Notes under the pieces: generated by a model
Seen by the model: the letters and a program-made list of their open reading frames with translations, nothing else
What the model was told of the DNA's origin: nothing
Databases searched by the model: none
Assembly: GCA_046541415.1 (NCBI GenBank)
Contig: JBKHDI010000027.1
Span: 1 to 42,369, forward strand
Reading direction: 5' to 3'
Length of the DNA stretch: 42,369 nt
From: CAZOVB01 sp046541415
GTDB lineage: Bacteria > Planctomycetota > Phycisphaerae > SM23-33
Translations under genes and position numbers: made by a program
Shown here: positions 1 to 10,300 of the stretch, piece after piece
Position numbering within the stretch: the stretch's first letter is position 1
Layout: each line of letters begins with the position of its first letter

Positions 1-33
1 CCCCATGGACGGAGGTCCTGCAAATCCGGGGGG

Positions 34-1008
34 TTACCAGGCTTTGGGGTTGCGGAAGTATTTTTTGGCGTCGAGGGCGGCGATGACGCCGTCGGAGCAT
101 GCGGTGGCCAGCTGCATGGCGGCCTGGGTGCGACAGTCGCCGGCGACCCAGACGCCCTTCATCGAAGTCCGCAGGCTGACGGGGTCGGCCTTGATGTAGC
201 CGTTCTCGTCGATCTCGACGATGTCGGCCAGCCAGTCGGTGTTGGGGTTCATGCCGACGAAGATGAACACGCCGTCGACCTGGAGCTGTTCGACCTGGTC
301 GGTATCGACGTTCTTGATCTGGACGTGGTCGATTTCCGTGCCTTCGTCGTTGGCGACGATGGTCTCCAGGACGTAGGGCAGCTTGATATCGATGTCGTGT
401 TCGGCGGCGGCTTTCTGGAGTTCTTCGACGAGGATCGCCTGGGCACGGAATTCCGTGCGGCGGTGGATCATCGTGACCTTTTTGCAGAACCGCGAGGCGA
501 GGTAGACGGTATCCTCGGCTGCGGTGTTTCCGCCCCCGACGGCCAGGACGTGCTTGTCGCGGTAGAAGGCCCCGTCGCAGGTAGCGCAGTAGCTGACGCG
601 GGTGGCCTGGCGCATTTCGTCCTCACCGGGCACGCCGAGCTGGCGGTAGTCGCTGCCGGGCGAGAGGATCACCGCGCGGGTGGTGACGGTTTCTTTCCCG
701 CCGTCGAGTTGGACGCTCAGCAGGCCTTCGTCGGTCTGTTCGATGTTGGTGACCTTGCGGTTGGCGCGGATCTCGCCGCCGAAGTTGACGACCTGGTTCT
801 TCATGTGCTCGACGAGTTCGAAGCCGCCGACCTTCTCCCAGCCGGGGTAGTTCTCGATGTGCTCGGTGAGCATGATCTGCCCGCCGGGCATGCCGTTCTT
901 CTCGACCAGGAGGGTCTTGTATCGGTCTCGTGCGGCGTAGAGGCCCGCAGCCAGTCCGGCCGGTCCGGCCCCGACGATTACTACATCCCAGGTCTCGCTG
1001 GTGGTCAT
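34..1008 (-). CDS. trxB: Thioredoxin-disulfide reductase
   Basis: This 324-residue flavoprotein is expected to pass electrons from NADPH through FAD and a redox-active disulfide to thioredoxin in the cytoplasm. The N-terminal FAD motif VGAGPAG lies near residues 12-18, the redox centre CATC sits in YCATCDGAF in the middle of the protein, and the pyridine-nucleotide motif GGGNTAAE is followed by HRRTEFR, the HRRxxxR signature that favours NADPH over NADH. The C-terminal FAD motif is VWVAGDCR. Length is normal for low-molecular-weight TrxB. The ATG follows GGAGAG at 4 bases. It lies 49 bases downstream of the exported protein at 1058-2413 on the same strand, so the two may be cotranscribed. Ferredoxin-NADP reductases share the fold but lack the CxxC, so the call is firm. 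Confidence 0.95.
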   Translation of the reverse strand: MTTSETWDVVIVGAGPAGLAAGLYAARDRYKTLLVEKNGMPGGQIMLTEHIENYPGWEKVGGFELVEHMKNQVVNFGGEIRANRKVTNIEQTDEGLLSVQLDGGKETVTTRAVILSPGSDYRQLGVPGEDEMRQATRVSYCATCDGAFYRDKHVLAVGGGNTAAEDTVYLASRFCKKVTMIHRRTEFRAQAILVEELQKAAAEHDIDIKLPYVLETIVANDEGTEIDHVQIKNVDTDQVEQLQVDGVFIFVGMNPNTDWLADIVEIDENGYIKADPVSLRTSMKGVWVAGDCRTQAAMQLATACSDGVIAALDAKKYFRNPKAW

Positions 1009-1057
1009 ATTCTCTCCGTGGCCCCGGCCGAGACGGGGGAGCGTCCGGTCGGCAGGG

Positions 1058-2413
1058 CTAGTCTTTGCTCAATCGGGCGATGGTTTTCAGGGTGGCCGGG
1101 AAGTTCTTTACGACTTCATCGCGGCCTGCGCGCTGAATGACGAGTCCATCTTCGTTTTCGATTTTCAGGATTCGGCCCTTGGAGTCAACCCAGACGTTGG
1201 ACGGGTCGACGTCGTAGTGTTTCTGGTCCGAGATCTTGGTCGCCGCGATGGACTGGCCGTCGATGTCGATCCGCTCGGCGCCGACGACGGCGATGGTTCG
1301 CATGTCGAAGCGGCGCGACTGGCGGTTGTAGGGGCCGAAGACGTACCCGACGTAGCCGGGGCTCTTGATATCGATCAGGCGGTAGATGATGGCCTCGTGG
1401 ACCTTGGGCAGGTAGTTGGCCAGGGCGTCTTTCGTGCCGCGGTCCTTGATCGACCGCGTCTTGCCGTCCTGGCTGATGTCGATGAGGAAGATGTCGTCTC
1501 GTTTCAGGCCATCTTCGGCCTGGACGATCCGCTCTTTGTCGCTGCCGACTTCGAGGTATTCGTTCCAGCGGTCGATCTTGCCGTCCGGCGTGGAGAACAG
1601 GACGCGTCGCATGACGCGCTGGGGATGGCCTTGCAGTTCGATGCCCGCGTAGCTGGTCACGCGGAAGCCCTCGTGTGTCTCGAAGCGGGCCTGCGACTCG
1701 ACCTGGTACATCCAGCCGACGGTCTGGCCCTTGTACTTCAGCAGGAACCAGGTGGGGCTTTCGGCCAGGGCGTCGGCGATGGTGGCTGCGTCGATCTCTT
1801 CGAGTAGTTTCTGCCCGCGGAGCATGTTCTCGCGGCGCATCTTGACGTACTGCTGCGGGTCGGAGACCTCGATGGTCTGGAAGATTCGCGAGGCGAACTG
1901 GCTGAGCTTGTTCTTCATCCCCAGCGGCCCGGAGACCGTGAAGACCAGGAAGCGGTCCTTCTCGGCGTGGACCCAGAGCTGCTGCTGCCAGAACTTCTGC
2001 ATGCCCACCGTCTGGCCGGAGAGTTGAACAGCGTTGTGCCCGGCGTGCTGGGTGACCGACAGCTCGTCGATCTTGAACGTCTTGGACTCGCTGAGGTCTT
2101 GCCTGAGCCACTGGGCGAAAGTCTTGGTATCCAGGGCGCCTTGGCTGGTGGGGGTTTTCTGGAAGATCTGCTGGACGGTCAGGGTCCAGGCGATGGCGTT
2201 GGTCTGCCTGTCGCGGACCTGCCAGTTGACCAGGCGGGTGGCCGAGGCGGTGACCTGTTTCTCCGCCGCGGCCGGGGGTCGCAGGCTCAGCCCGTGCATG
2301 GGGTCGTGATATCGTTTGCCCAGATCGAGCTGGTCGAACTGCCCAGCGGCGCGGCTGGCGGTCAGGGCGAGCAGCGAGACGATCAGGCAGGTGTGCAGGT
2401 GCTGGGGTTTCAT
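1058..2413 (-). CDS. Exported protein of unknown function
   Basis: I do not recognise a named family in this 451-residue protein. It begins with a clear signal peptide: basic start, hydrophobic core LIVSLLAL and a likely cleavage after SRAAG near residue 24, so it should be secreted or periplasmic. The mature part is rich in alternating polar and hydrophobic stretches typical of beta sandwiches. The second half (about residues 250-440) reads like a lipoprotein-carrier or DUF3108-type beta sheet, with turns such as WVDSKGRILKIENEDG; this resemblance is an impression only. The ATG is preceded by AGGA at 7 bases. It is divergent from the sulfatase at 2867 and upstream of trxB. The link to TrxB could mean a redox-dependent envelope role, but no Cys pair is seen that would support this. 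Confidence 0.8.
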   Translation of the reverse strand: MKPQHLHTCLIVSLLALTASRAAGQFDQLDLGKRYHDPMHGLSLRPPAAAEKQVTASATRLVNWQVRDRQTNAIAWTLTVQQIFQKTPTSQGALDTKTFAQWLRQDLSESKTFKIDELSVTQHAGHNAVQLSGQTVGMQKFWQQQLWVHAEKDRFLVFTVSGPLGMKNKLSQFASRIFQTIEVSDPQQYVKMRRENMLRGQKLLEEIDAATIADALAESPTWFLLKYKGQTVGWMYQVESQARFETHEGFRVTSYAGIELQGHPQRVMRRVLFSTPDGKIDRWNEYLEVGSDKERIVQAEDGLKRDDIFLIDISQDGKTRSIKDRGTKDALANYLPKVHEAIIYRLIDIKSPGYVGYVFGPYNRQSRRFDMRTIAVVGAERIDIDGQSIAATKISDQKHYDVDPSNVWVDSKGRILKIENEDGLVIQRAGRDEVVKNFPATLKTIARLSKD

Positions 2414-2621
2414 GGTCGATTCCTGTGGGTTACGGGTTCAGACAGTATGCGCGATCGGGCGGCGTGATGTCCAGCACGGCCCGCCGAGTTACCCATCGGA
2501 GCGGCAAGGCGCCAACTGCAGCGACTTGCCCTGTTCGGCGGGCCTTTGGGGCGGATTGGCCGACCATAACAGCGAATTCGGCGCAAAATCGGAGTTTTTC
2601 GCATAGAAAACAGACGGGTTC

Positions 2622-2754
2622 TGGTATTATATGTCGTCGCACTTCTGGGAAGCTTTTACGCGGCGCGGAACATACGCAGTCGATCGGAACCAATATTGGC
2701 CGGGGGGCCGGCATAGATGCGGATTCTGGCGCAAGCCTGCCGCATCTATTTTTT
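2622..2754 (+). ncRNA. Candidate small RNA (promoter-like element to terminator)
   Basis: The plus strand has an extended -10-like motif TG-G-TATTAT at 2622-2630 and, about 85 bases later, an intrinsic terminator ending at 2754. No plus-strand gene precedes it and a separate promoter for the sulfatase begins only after it. The simplest reading is a short independent transcript of about 115-120 nt starting near 2637. The -35 match (CATAGA at 2602-2607) is poor, so the promoter is the weak part of the argument. An attenuated long leader from an undetected start is the alternative. Confidence 0.4.
2714..2754 (+). terminator. Intrinsic terminator with GCAA tetraloop
   Basis: A perfect 9-bp stem TAGATGCGG / CCGCATCTA encloses an inner GGC-GCAA-GCC hairpin and is followed directly by six T residues. 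The T-tract is only on the plus side. It lies upstream of the sulfatase promoter, so it does not terminate any recognised gene. Confidence 0.75.
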
Positions 2755-2787
2755 CAGCCGCACGGATCTCACTACGCCGGCCGGGCT

Positions 2788-2816
2788 TTGACAGTTCCCT
2801 GCCCGCAACGTATAGT
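2788..2816 (+). promoter_or_regulatory. Sigma-70 promoter for the sulfatase gene
   Basis: TTGACA at 2788-2793, a 17-base spacer and TATAGT at 2811-2816 form a near-consensus housekeeping promoter. The start of transcription would be near 2823, giving a leader of about 44 bases before the ATG at 2867. Confidence 0.75.
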
Positions 2817-2866
2817 ATCGCCTCGCTGATTGTGAATCCCCCTCCTGCCCCCGGGAGCTGCCGCCC

Positions 2867-4348
2867 ATGCGTATACTTTACCTGGATATCGACACCCTCC
2901 GCCCGGACCATCTGGGCTGCTACGGCTACCACCGCAACACCTCGCCGAACATCGACCGGATCGCCGAGCAGGGGGTGCGGTTCGAGAAGGTCTACGTATC
3001 CGACGCGCCCTGCCTGCCCAGCCGCGCGAGCATGTTCACCGGCGTCTTCGGCATCCGCTCCGGCGTGGTCGGCCACGGCGATACCGCAGCGGACTATCGC
3101 ATCCAGGGCAAGGGGCGGGGCTTTAACACCCGCGGCAGTCGGCCCGGGTTCATCATGGCCCTGCGCAACGCCCTGGCCAAGGCGGGCAAAGACCTCTACA
3201 CCGCGACCTTCAGCAGCTTTGCCGAGCGTCACAGCGCCTGGTGGTGGTACGACGGCTGGCGCGAGATCTACAACTGTGGCAAGGGCGGGGGCGAATCGGC
3301 CGAGGAGGTCATGCCCCACGCGATCGACTGGGTCGAGAAGAACGCTGCAGCCAAGGAAGACTGGCTGCTCCACGTGAACATCTGGGACCCGCACACGACC
3401 TACCGCGCGCCCGAGCAGTTCGGCAACCCCTTCGAAGATGAGCCCATCGAAGACTGGTACACCGAAGAGATGCGACAGGCCCAGTGGGACAGCTTCGGGC
3501 CGGGCAACCCGCAAGAGCCGGCCGGCAACTACGGCCAGGGCGGCTCGGATCGCCAGCCCAACCAGGTCAAGTCGATGGACGACTACAAGAAGTGGATCGA
3601 CGGGTACGATTGCGGCATCGCCTATGGGGACCAGTGGATCGGCAAGCTTTTCGACGCGATGGACAAGCAGGGCGTGCTGGACGAGACGATCATCATGATC
3701 ACCTCCGACCACGGGGAGAACATGGGCGAGCTGGCGGTGATTGGCGACCACGCCACGGCCGACCACATCACCTCGCGCGTGCCGATGATCCTCCGCTTCC
3801 CGGATGGAACCGGCGGCAAAGGGCGCGTCGATCGTGGCCTGTACAACCAGTGCGACATCGCCGCGACGCTGGTCGAGCTGGCCGGCGGGGCCGTGCCGGA
3901 ACACTGGGACGGGACCAGCTGGGCCGAAGCCTTCCTCAACAAGCAGGACGGCGGGCGGGAGTACGTGGTGTTCAGCCAGAACGCCTGGTCCTGCCAGCGG
4001 TCGGTCCGATGGGAAAACTGGGTGCTGATCCGCACGTACCACACGGGGCTGCGGAATTACCCGCGGTACATGCTGTTCGACATCCAGGCCGACCCGCATG
4101 AGCTGAACAACCTGGCCGGGCAGCGGCCGGACCTGGTCGCCCACGGCATGGGGCTGATCGACGACTGGCACGAGCGCGAGATGAAGCGCAACGATACCGA
4201 CGTCGACCCGATGTGGACGGTCATCCACGAGGGTGGCCCCTTCCACACGCGAACGCGCCTGGAAACGTACTGCCGGCGCCTTGGCGATACCAGCCGGGGC
4301 GAGCACGCCGACTTCCTCGAAGCCCATCCCGACGGCCTGGCGGACTGA
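2867..4348 (+). CDS. Sulfatase (alkaline-phosphatase superfamily, Cys type)
   Basis: This 493-residue protein is a formylglycine-dependent sulfatase, hydrolysing a sulfate ester on an unknown substrate. The N-terminus carries the metal ligands D7 and D9 in LDIDTLRPDHLG. The activation motif CLPSR starts at Cys49, which would be oxidised to formylglycine by a modifying enzyme not in this window. A later metal site lies in TSDHGENMG. The C-terminal part ends with a typical LFDIQADPHELNNLAG segment. Unlike most planctomycete sulfatases it has no signal peptide: the first strand of the catalytic fold begins at residue 2. The ATG sits 9 bases after GGGAG and behind a near-consensus promoter. A phosphonate monoester hydrolase is the main alternative; both use the same active-site Cys. 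Confidence 0.9.
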   Translation: MRILYLDIDTLRPDHLGCYGYHRNTSPNIDRIAEQGVRFEKVYVSDAPCLPSRASMFTGVFGIRSGVVGHGDTAADYRIQGKGRGFNTRGSRPGFIMALRNALAKAGKDLYTATFSSFAERHSAWWWYDGWREIYNCGKGGGESAEEVMPHAIDWVEKNAAAKEDWLLHVNIWDPHTTYRAPEQFGNPFEDEPIEDWYTEEMRQAQWDSFGPGNPQEPAGNYGQGGSDRQPNQVKSMDDYKKWIDGYDCGIAYGDQWIGKLFDAMDKQGVLDETIIMITSDHGENMGELAVIGDHATADHITSRVPMILRFPDGTGGKGRVDRGLYNQCDIAATLVELAGGAVPEHWDGTSWAEAFLNKQDGGREYVVFSQNAWSCQRSVRWENWVLIRTYHTGLRNYPRYMLFDIQADPHELNNLAGQRPDLVAHGMGLIDDWHEREMKRNDTDVDPMWTVIHEGGPFHTRTRLETYCRRLGDTSRGEHADFLEAHPDGLAD

Positions 4349-4537
4349 GTCGGCCGGGGCCGAAATTCCGCCCCCGAAGCTGCGGGCCTTTATTCTCCGG
4401 TTTGGCGAAACCCCCTGCCCCGGTCGGGTGTTCAGATTCATGCAGGATATCTATGCAGGGCGCAGCATGTTTTCCCCCTGCCAGATCAGCCGCATTCCGC
4501 CGCGGAGACCACCGACGCAGACCCAGGGAGACCGCCG

Positions 4538-5578
<1,041 letters not shown>

Positions 5579-5589
5579 GAGGGCACAAC

Positions 5590-6354
5590 ATGCAGATCGG
5601 CATCTGTACCAGCGTCGAGACGTTCGAGTCGGCCCCCGCGGGGGTAGATTACCTTGAACCGACGGTCGCCGAGTTGCTCTGTCCGGATCAGTCCCAGCAG
5701 GAGTCCGCACGACGAGGCCAGCACGCCGCACTGGCCGTCCGGGCCGCCAATTGCCTGATCCCCGGGCAGCTCAAGACCACCGGGCCGCAGTCTGATCCGC
5801 AGCAACTCGACGCCTACATGCAGACAGTCCTGGACCGCGCCGCAGCGGCCGGGCTGGACGTGCTGGTCTTCGGCTCGGGCGGCTCGCGCCGCCTGCCCGA
5901 CGGTTTCGACCCGGCCGAGGCGACCGACCAACTGGCCGACCACCTGCGCCGCTGGGCCCCCCTGGCCTCGGGGGCCGGGGTGATCATCTGCATCGAACCG
6001 CTCAGCCGCGGGGACTGCAACATCATCCACACCGTCGACGAGGCGGCCGAACTGGCCCGGCGGGTCGACCACACCCACATCCGCGTGTTGTGCGACACGT
6101 ACCACATGTCCCGCAACGACGATGCGCCCGAGGCGATTGTCCGGGCCGGGGACCTGATCGCCCACGTCCACGTCGCCGACCCCGGCGGCCGGGCGCCCCT
6201 GCTGAAAGGCGGGGCCGACCAGAGGCCTTTCTTTGCAGCCCTGAAGCAGGTCGGCTACACCGGCGGGGTAAGTATCGAGGCGACGTGGCAGGACATCCAC
6301 CAGCAGCTGCCCGAAGCGATCGGACAGCTCAGAAGACAGATCGATTCGGCATGA
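5590..6354 (+). CDS. Sugar phosphate isomerase/epimerase-like TIM barrel protein
   Basis: This 254-residue protein belongs to the xylose-isomerase-like TIM barrel (AP endonuclease 2) superfamily. Four probable metal ligands stand on successive strand ends: Glu136 in CIEPLSRGD, Asp169 in LCDTYHM, His194 in AHVHVAD and Glu230 in SIEATW. This E-D-H-E set is standard for divalent-metal sugar isomerases and epimerases; the sugar is not predictable. The ATG at 5590 follows AGAGGG after 6 bases; a longer frame upstream overlaps moxR and is rejected. Its TGA overlaps the next ATG as ATGA. An isomerase between moxR and the DUF58 gene is unusual, so it may simply share the operon or may modify an envelope sugar. 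Confidence 0.85.
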   Translation: MQIGICTSVETFESAPAGVDYLEPTVAELLCPDQSQQESARRGQHAALAVRAANCLIPGQLKTTGPQSDPQQLDAYMQTVLDRAAAAGLDVLVFGSGGSRRLPDGFDPAEATDQLADHLRRWAPLASGAGVIICIEPLSRGDCNIIHTVDEAAELARRVDHTHIRVLCDTYHMSRNDDAPEAIVRAGDLIAHVHVADPGGRAPLLKGGADQRPFFAALKQVGYTGGVSIEATWQDIHQQLPEAIGQLRRQIDSA

Positions 6355-7298
6355 GCAAGAGCGACAACGGACAGACCGACTACCTGCAGCTGCTTCGGCC
6401 GGATGCGCTGGGCAAGATCAGCCGCCTCGAACTGATCGCCCGCGGCGTGGTCGAGGGGTTTGTCACCGGCCGTCACCGCAGCCCGTTCAAGGGCTTTTCC
6501 GTCGAGTTCGCCGAGCACCGCCAGTACGCCCCGGGCGATGACCTGCGCGACCTGGACTGGCGGGTCTACGGCAAATCCGACCGCTACTACATCAAGCAGT
6601 ACATCGAAGAGACCAACCTGCGCTGCACGATCCTGCTGGATGCTTCCGGATCGATGTGTTACGCCGGCAAACAGGCCGCGAAGATCGACGGCAAGGCTAT
6701 CAGCAAGTTCGAGTACGCCCGCTACCTCGCTGCCTCGCTGGCCCACCTGATGATCCACCAGCAGGACGCCACCGGACTGGTGACGCTGGACAACCGTATC
6801 CGCCGCTACATCCCCGCCCGCAGCCGGGCCAACCACCTGCGGGTGATCCTCCAGCAGCTCCAGCGGACCGAACCGGGCAGCGAGACGGCCCTGGCGCCGA
6901 TCCTGCACAACGTCGCCGAGCGGATCCACCGCCGGGGGCTGGTGATCCTGATCTCGGACCTCTTCGACGACCCGGAGCAGATCCTCCAGGCCCTGCACCA
7001 TTTCCGCTTCAAGAAACACGAAGTGCTCGTGCTGCACACCATGGCAGAGGAGGAGCTGACCTTTCCCTTCTCGGCCAACAGCCTCTTTGAGGACCTGGAA
7101 CTGCCCGAGAGGCGGATCCAGCTGGACCCGCGGGCGATCCGGGCGGAGTACCTCGACCGCGTCCGCGATTTCGTCGAGACCATCCGCACCGGCTGCGGAC
7201 AGATGCAGGTGGACTACGTGCCGCTTTCGACCGGGCAGGACTTCGCCGACGGCCTCAGCGCCTACCTGGCCAATCGACGCAGCCGCAACAAGAGCTGA
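6351..7298 (+). CDS. DUF58 domain protein (VWA-like)
   Basis: This 315-residue cytoplasmic protein carries the DUF58 signature EFAEHRQYAPGDDLRDLDW at about residues 52-70, followed by a VWA-type fold with metal-site motif LDASGSM at 96-102. DUF58 proteins accompany MoxR ATPases and are thought to be their adaptors or substrates-in-waiting. The start codon overlaps the previous stop (ATGA at 6351-6354), indicating translational coupling; there is no strong ribosome binding site of its own. A longer in-frame reading from 6090 would run inside the upstream gene and is rejected. The BatA-like gene follows after 20 bases. Confidence 0.92.
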   Translation: MSKSDNGQTDYLQLLRPDALGKISRLELIARGVVEGFVTGRHRSPFKGFSVEFAEHRQYAPGDDLRDLDWRVYGKSDRYYIKQYIEETNLRCTILLDASGSMCYAGKQAAKIDGKAISKFEYARYLAASLAHLMIHQQDATGLVTLDNRIRRYIPARSRANHLRVILQQLQRTEPGSETALAPILHNVAERIHRRGLVILISDLFDDPEQILQALHHFRFKKHEVLVLHTMAEEELTFPFSANSLFEDLELPERRIQLDPRAIRAEYLDRVRDFVETIRTGCGQMQVDYVPLSTGQDFADGLSAYLANRRSRNKS

Positions 7299-7318
7299 CA
7301 GGGGTGGATTGAACTGAG

Positions 7319-10300
7319 ATGACGTTTTTGAACTGGGCCATGCTGATCGGATTGGCGGGGATTTCCCTGCCGATCGTGATCCACCTGCTCAACCGCCGCC
7401 GCGCGCAGGTGACGGCCTGGGGGGCCATGCGCTTCCTGCTGGAGGCGATGGCCTCGCAGAACCGCCGGATCCGCATCGAGGAGATGCTCCTGCTGGTGCT
7501 TCGCTGCCTGCTGGTGGCGATGGTGGTTCTGGCGATGGCCCGCCCGTTCCTGCCCAGCCGCGGGAACATGCCCTGGTCGCTGATCCTGCCTCCGGGGCTG
7601 ATCGGCCTGGTGCTGCTGACCCTGGCGGCGGGGATGTGGGCCCAGCGCCGCCCTCGCAACTGGCTGCTGGGCATCGGCCTGGTGCTGCTGCTGACGGCCG
7701 CGGGGCTGAGCATCTCGGAACAGTGGCTCCAGAACCGCCGTTGGGCCTCGGGCACCGGCGGCAAGGACATCGTCATCCTCATTGACGCCTCGGGCAGCAT
7801 GCAGATGCAGACCGATGGGAAGACCAACTTCGCCCGCGCACTGGAAGAAGCCCGCGCCGTCATCGACGCCGCCGACGGCCAGGACGCCATCGCCGTCTAC
7901 CTCGCCGGGCCCGGCGCCAGGCCCGTTGTCGCCCTGCCGACCAGCGACCACCAGACGATCCGCCAGAAGCTGGCCGAGCTGACCGCAGCCTCTGCCGGGG
8001 CGATGGACATCCACAAGGCCCTCAACAGGGCCGTCGACGTGCTGGCCGAGGGCGCCAACCCGGGCAAACGCATCGTGCTGATCACCGACGCCCAGCAGCT
8101 CCAGTGGGACCTTCAGGACCAGGCCCGGTGGGACTTCCTGCTGGACCGCGCCGGGCGATTGACATCCAGGCCCGAACTGATCTGCCGCCCCCTGCCCGTG
8201 CCCGAAGCCTATACCGACCTGGCCGTCGCGGAAATCCGCCCCGCCAGGAAGGTCGTCGGCACGGACAGGCCGGTCGATCTGGAAGTCGTCGTCGCCAACC
8301 ACGGCACGAGCCCGATGACCCCCCAGGCGGTCCAGTTGCAGATCGACCAGGCAGAGCCCCAAACCCGCACGCTGGGCCAGATCATGCCCGGCTCGCAGCA
8401 GAGCGTCCGCTTCGAGCACCATTTCGCCACGCCGGGCCGACACGTCATCCAGGCCTCGCTCGTCGTCGAGGACGAGCTTGCCATCGACGACAGCCGCAGC
8501 CGCACCATCGACGTGCTCGACAGCGTCGGCGTGCTGATCATCGACGGGGCGCCCTCGCCCTGGCGGCGCGACAGCCCGGCCGACTTTCTGGCCCTGGCCC
8601 TGGCGCCGCGCGACGAAGACCAGACCGGCCCCGGCCAGGGCAACCTGCTGATCCGCCCCACCGTCGTCGCCGCAGCCGACCTGGACCGCGTCGAGGACCT
8701 GGACAACTACGCCATGGTGATCCTGGCCAACGTCGCCCGCCTGCCCGAAGAGATGGCCGAGCGGATCGAGCAGTTCGTCCATCGAGGCGGGGGCCTGTGG
8801 ATCGCACCGGGCCAGCGTGCCTGGCTGAACCCCCAGGCCCCTGCCGACAAGGTGGTGACCTTCTACAACGATTGGCGCAGCCGGGACGGCAGGCCCATCA
8901 GCCCGGCCCGGTTGGTCCGTCGCATGCAGAGCGCCGACGCCCCGGCAGGTCTGGACCTGGCCAGCCTGGGCCACCCTGCCCTGGTCAAGCTGCGACAGTC
9001 CGAGAAGCTCGACGCCGTTGAGGTCCAGGTCAGCTCGTGGTGGCAGCTCCAGGTTGACAGCTCCGACCAGGCCGTCAGCATCGGCGGCCGTCTGGACACC
9101 GAACAGCCCCTGCTGGTCCAGCGCGAGTTCGGGGCCGGGCAGATCATCCTGACCGCCCTGACCACCGATAGGACCGACTCGAACTTCCCAGCCCTGAGGA
9201 GCTTCGTGGTCCTGGCCCACGAGATCGTCTACCACCTGGCCGCCGGTTCGGTGGCCGATGGCAACGTCGGGCCCGGCGGTCAATACACCATCGACCTGAC
9301 GCGTCGCCGCGGTTCTTCCGAGGGCGTCGGACTGGTGGGCACGTACTTCAAACAGCGGAACTTCGAAGAGCCCGCCGTGCGACGCGTAGACGCGGAGCTG
9401 AACTTCGACTGGGGCTCGGCGGCCCCGGCAGCGGAGATCCCGGCTGATGATTTCTCGATCCGCTGGACCGGACGACTGCGCCCGGAAGTTACGGGCAAGC
9501 ACAAGATCTACCTCTGGGCCGATGACGGCGTGCGTCTCTGGATCGACGGGCGCGAGCTGCTGAACCGGCCCGACTACAGCGTCAATGAATCGGTCGTCGA
9601 GGTGGACTTGACAGCCGGCAGGAAGGTCGACCTGCGCCTGGACTACTTCGAGAACCGCGGTGCTGCCGGGGTGCGACTGAGCTGGTCGGCCAAGAGGCTG
9701 GACAAACAGGTCATCGGCGCCGAGAACCTCTACCCCGCCGGGTCGGACAGCTTCGAGGCCATCGCCGCCGCCTTGGCGGGTCTGGACGAACTGGACGTCC
9801 TGGGCCCCGATGGCCGAACGTACCAGGCCCAGATCCTGCGCTCGTCCCAGGCGATCCGCCTGAGTTTCCCGGACACCGCGGCGGCAGGTCTCTACCGCGC
9901 CCAGCTGCCCGACGTGCTGGCCCGCCTCCTGCCGGCCAGCCAGGGCGACAGCCCGACCCTGCCCTTCGTCGTCCACGCCCACAGCCTGGAGGGCAGGATT
10001 CAACCATTGTCCGAGGAAGACCTGGCCGCGGTGGCCGAGGCGATGGAGCAGCGAGACATGCACCTGCTCTGGGCCCGGTCGACCGACGAGATGACCGCTT
10101 CGATCACCGGGCGGATCCCGGGCGATGAAGTCTGGCAGTGGCTGGCGCTGGCCGCCCTGGCCGTGCTGCTGGCAGAGACTGCCCTGGCCCGCTGGATCGC
10201 CGCCCAGCGTCGGACCGCCTCGGCCCGGGAAGTCCATCTCGGCGGAAGGACCATCGATGTTCACGCCTTCCGCCAGTCGCTGCTCCAGCGGCTGGAGACA

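Larger units (their letters stand above)
2414..2866. other. Divergent intergenic region with orphan terminator and promoter
   Basis: These 453 bases separate the minus-strand exported-protein gene from the plus-strand sulfatase. I see no credible protein gene. From left to right the region holds an extended -10-like element on the plus strand (2622-2630), a strong intrinsic terminator (2714-2754) with no plus-strand gene before it, and a near-consensus sigma-70 promoter (2788-2816) for the sulfatase. Confidence 0.7.

Noticed and set aside
2627..4441. Long minus-strand frame covering the sulfatase
   Set aside because: The sulfatase frame has conserved catalytic motifs; the antisense translation has none.
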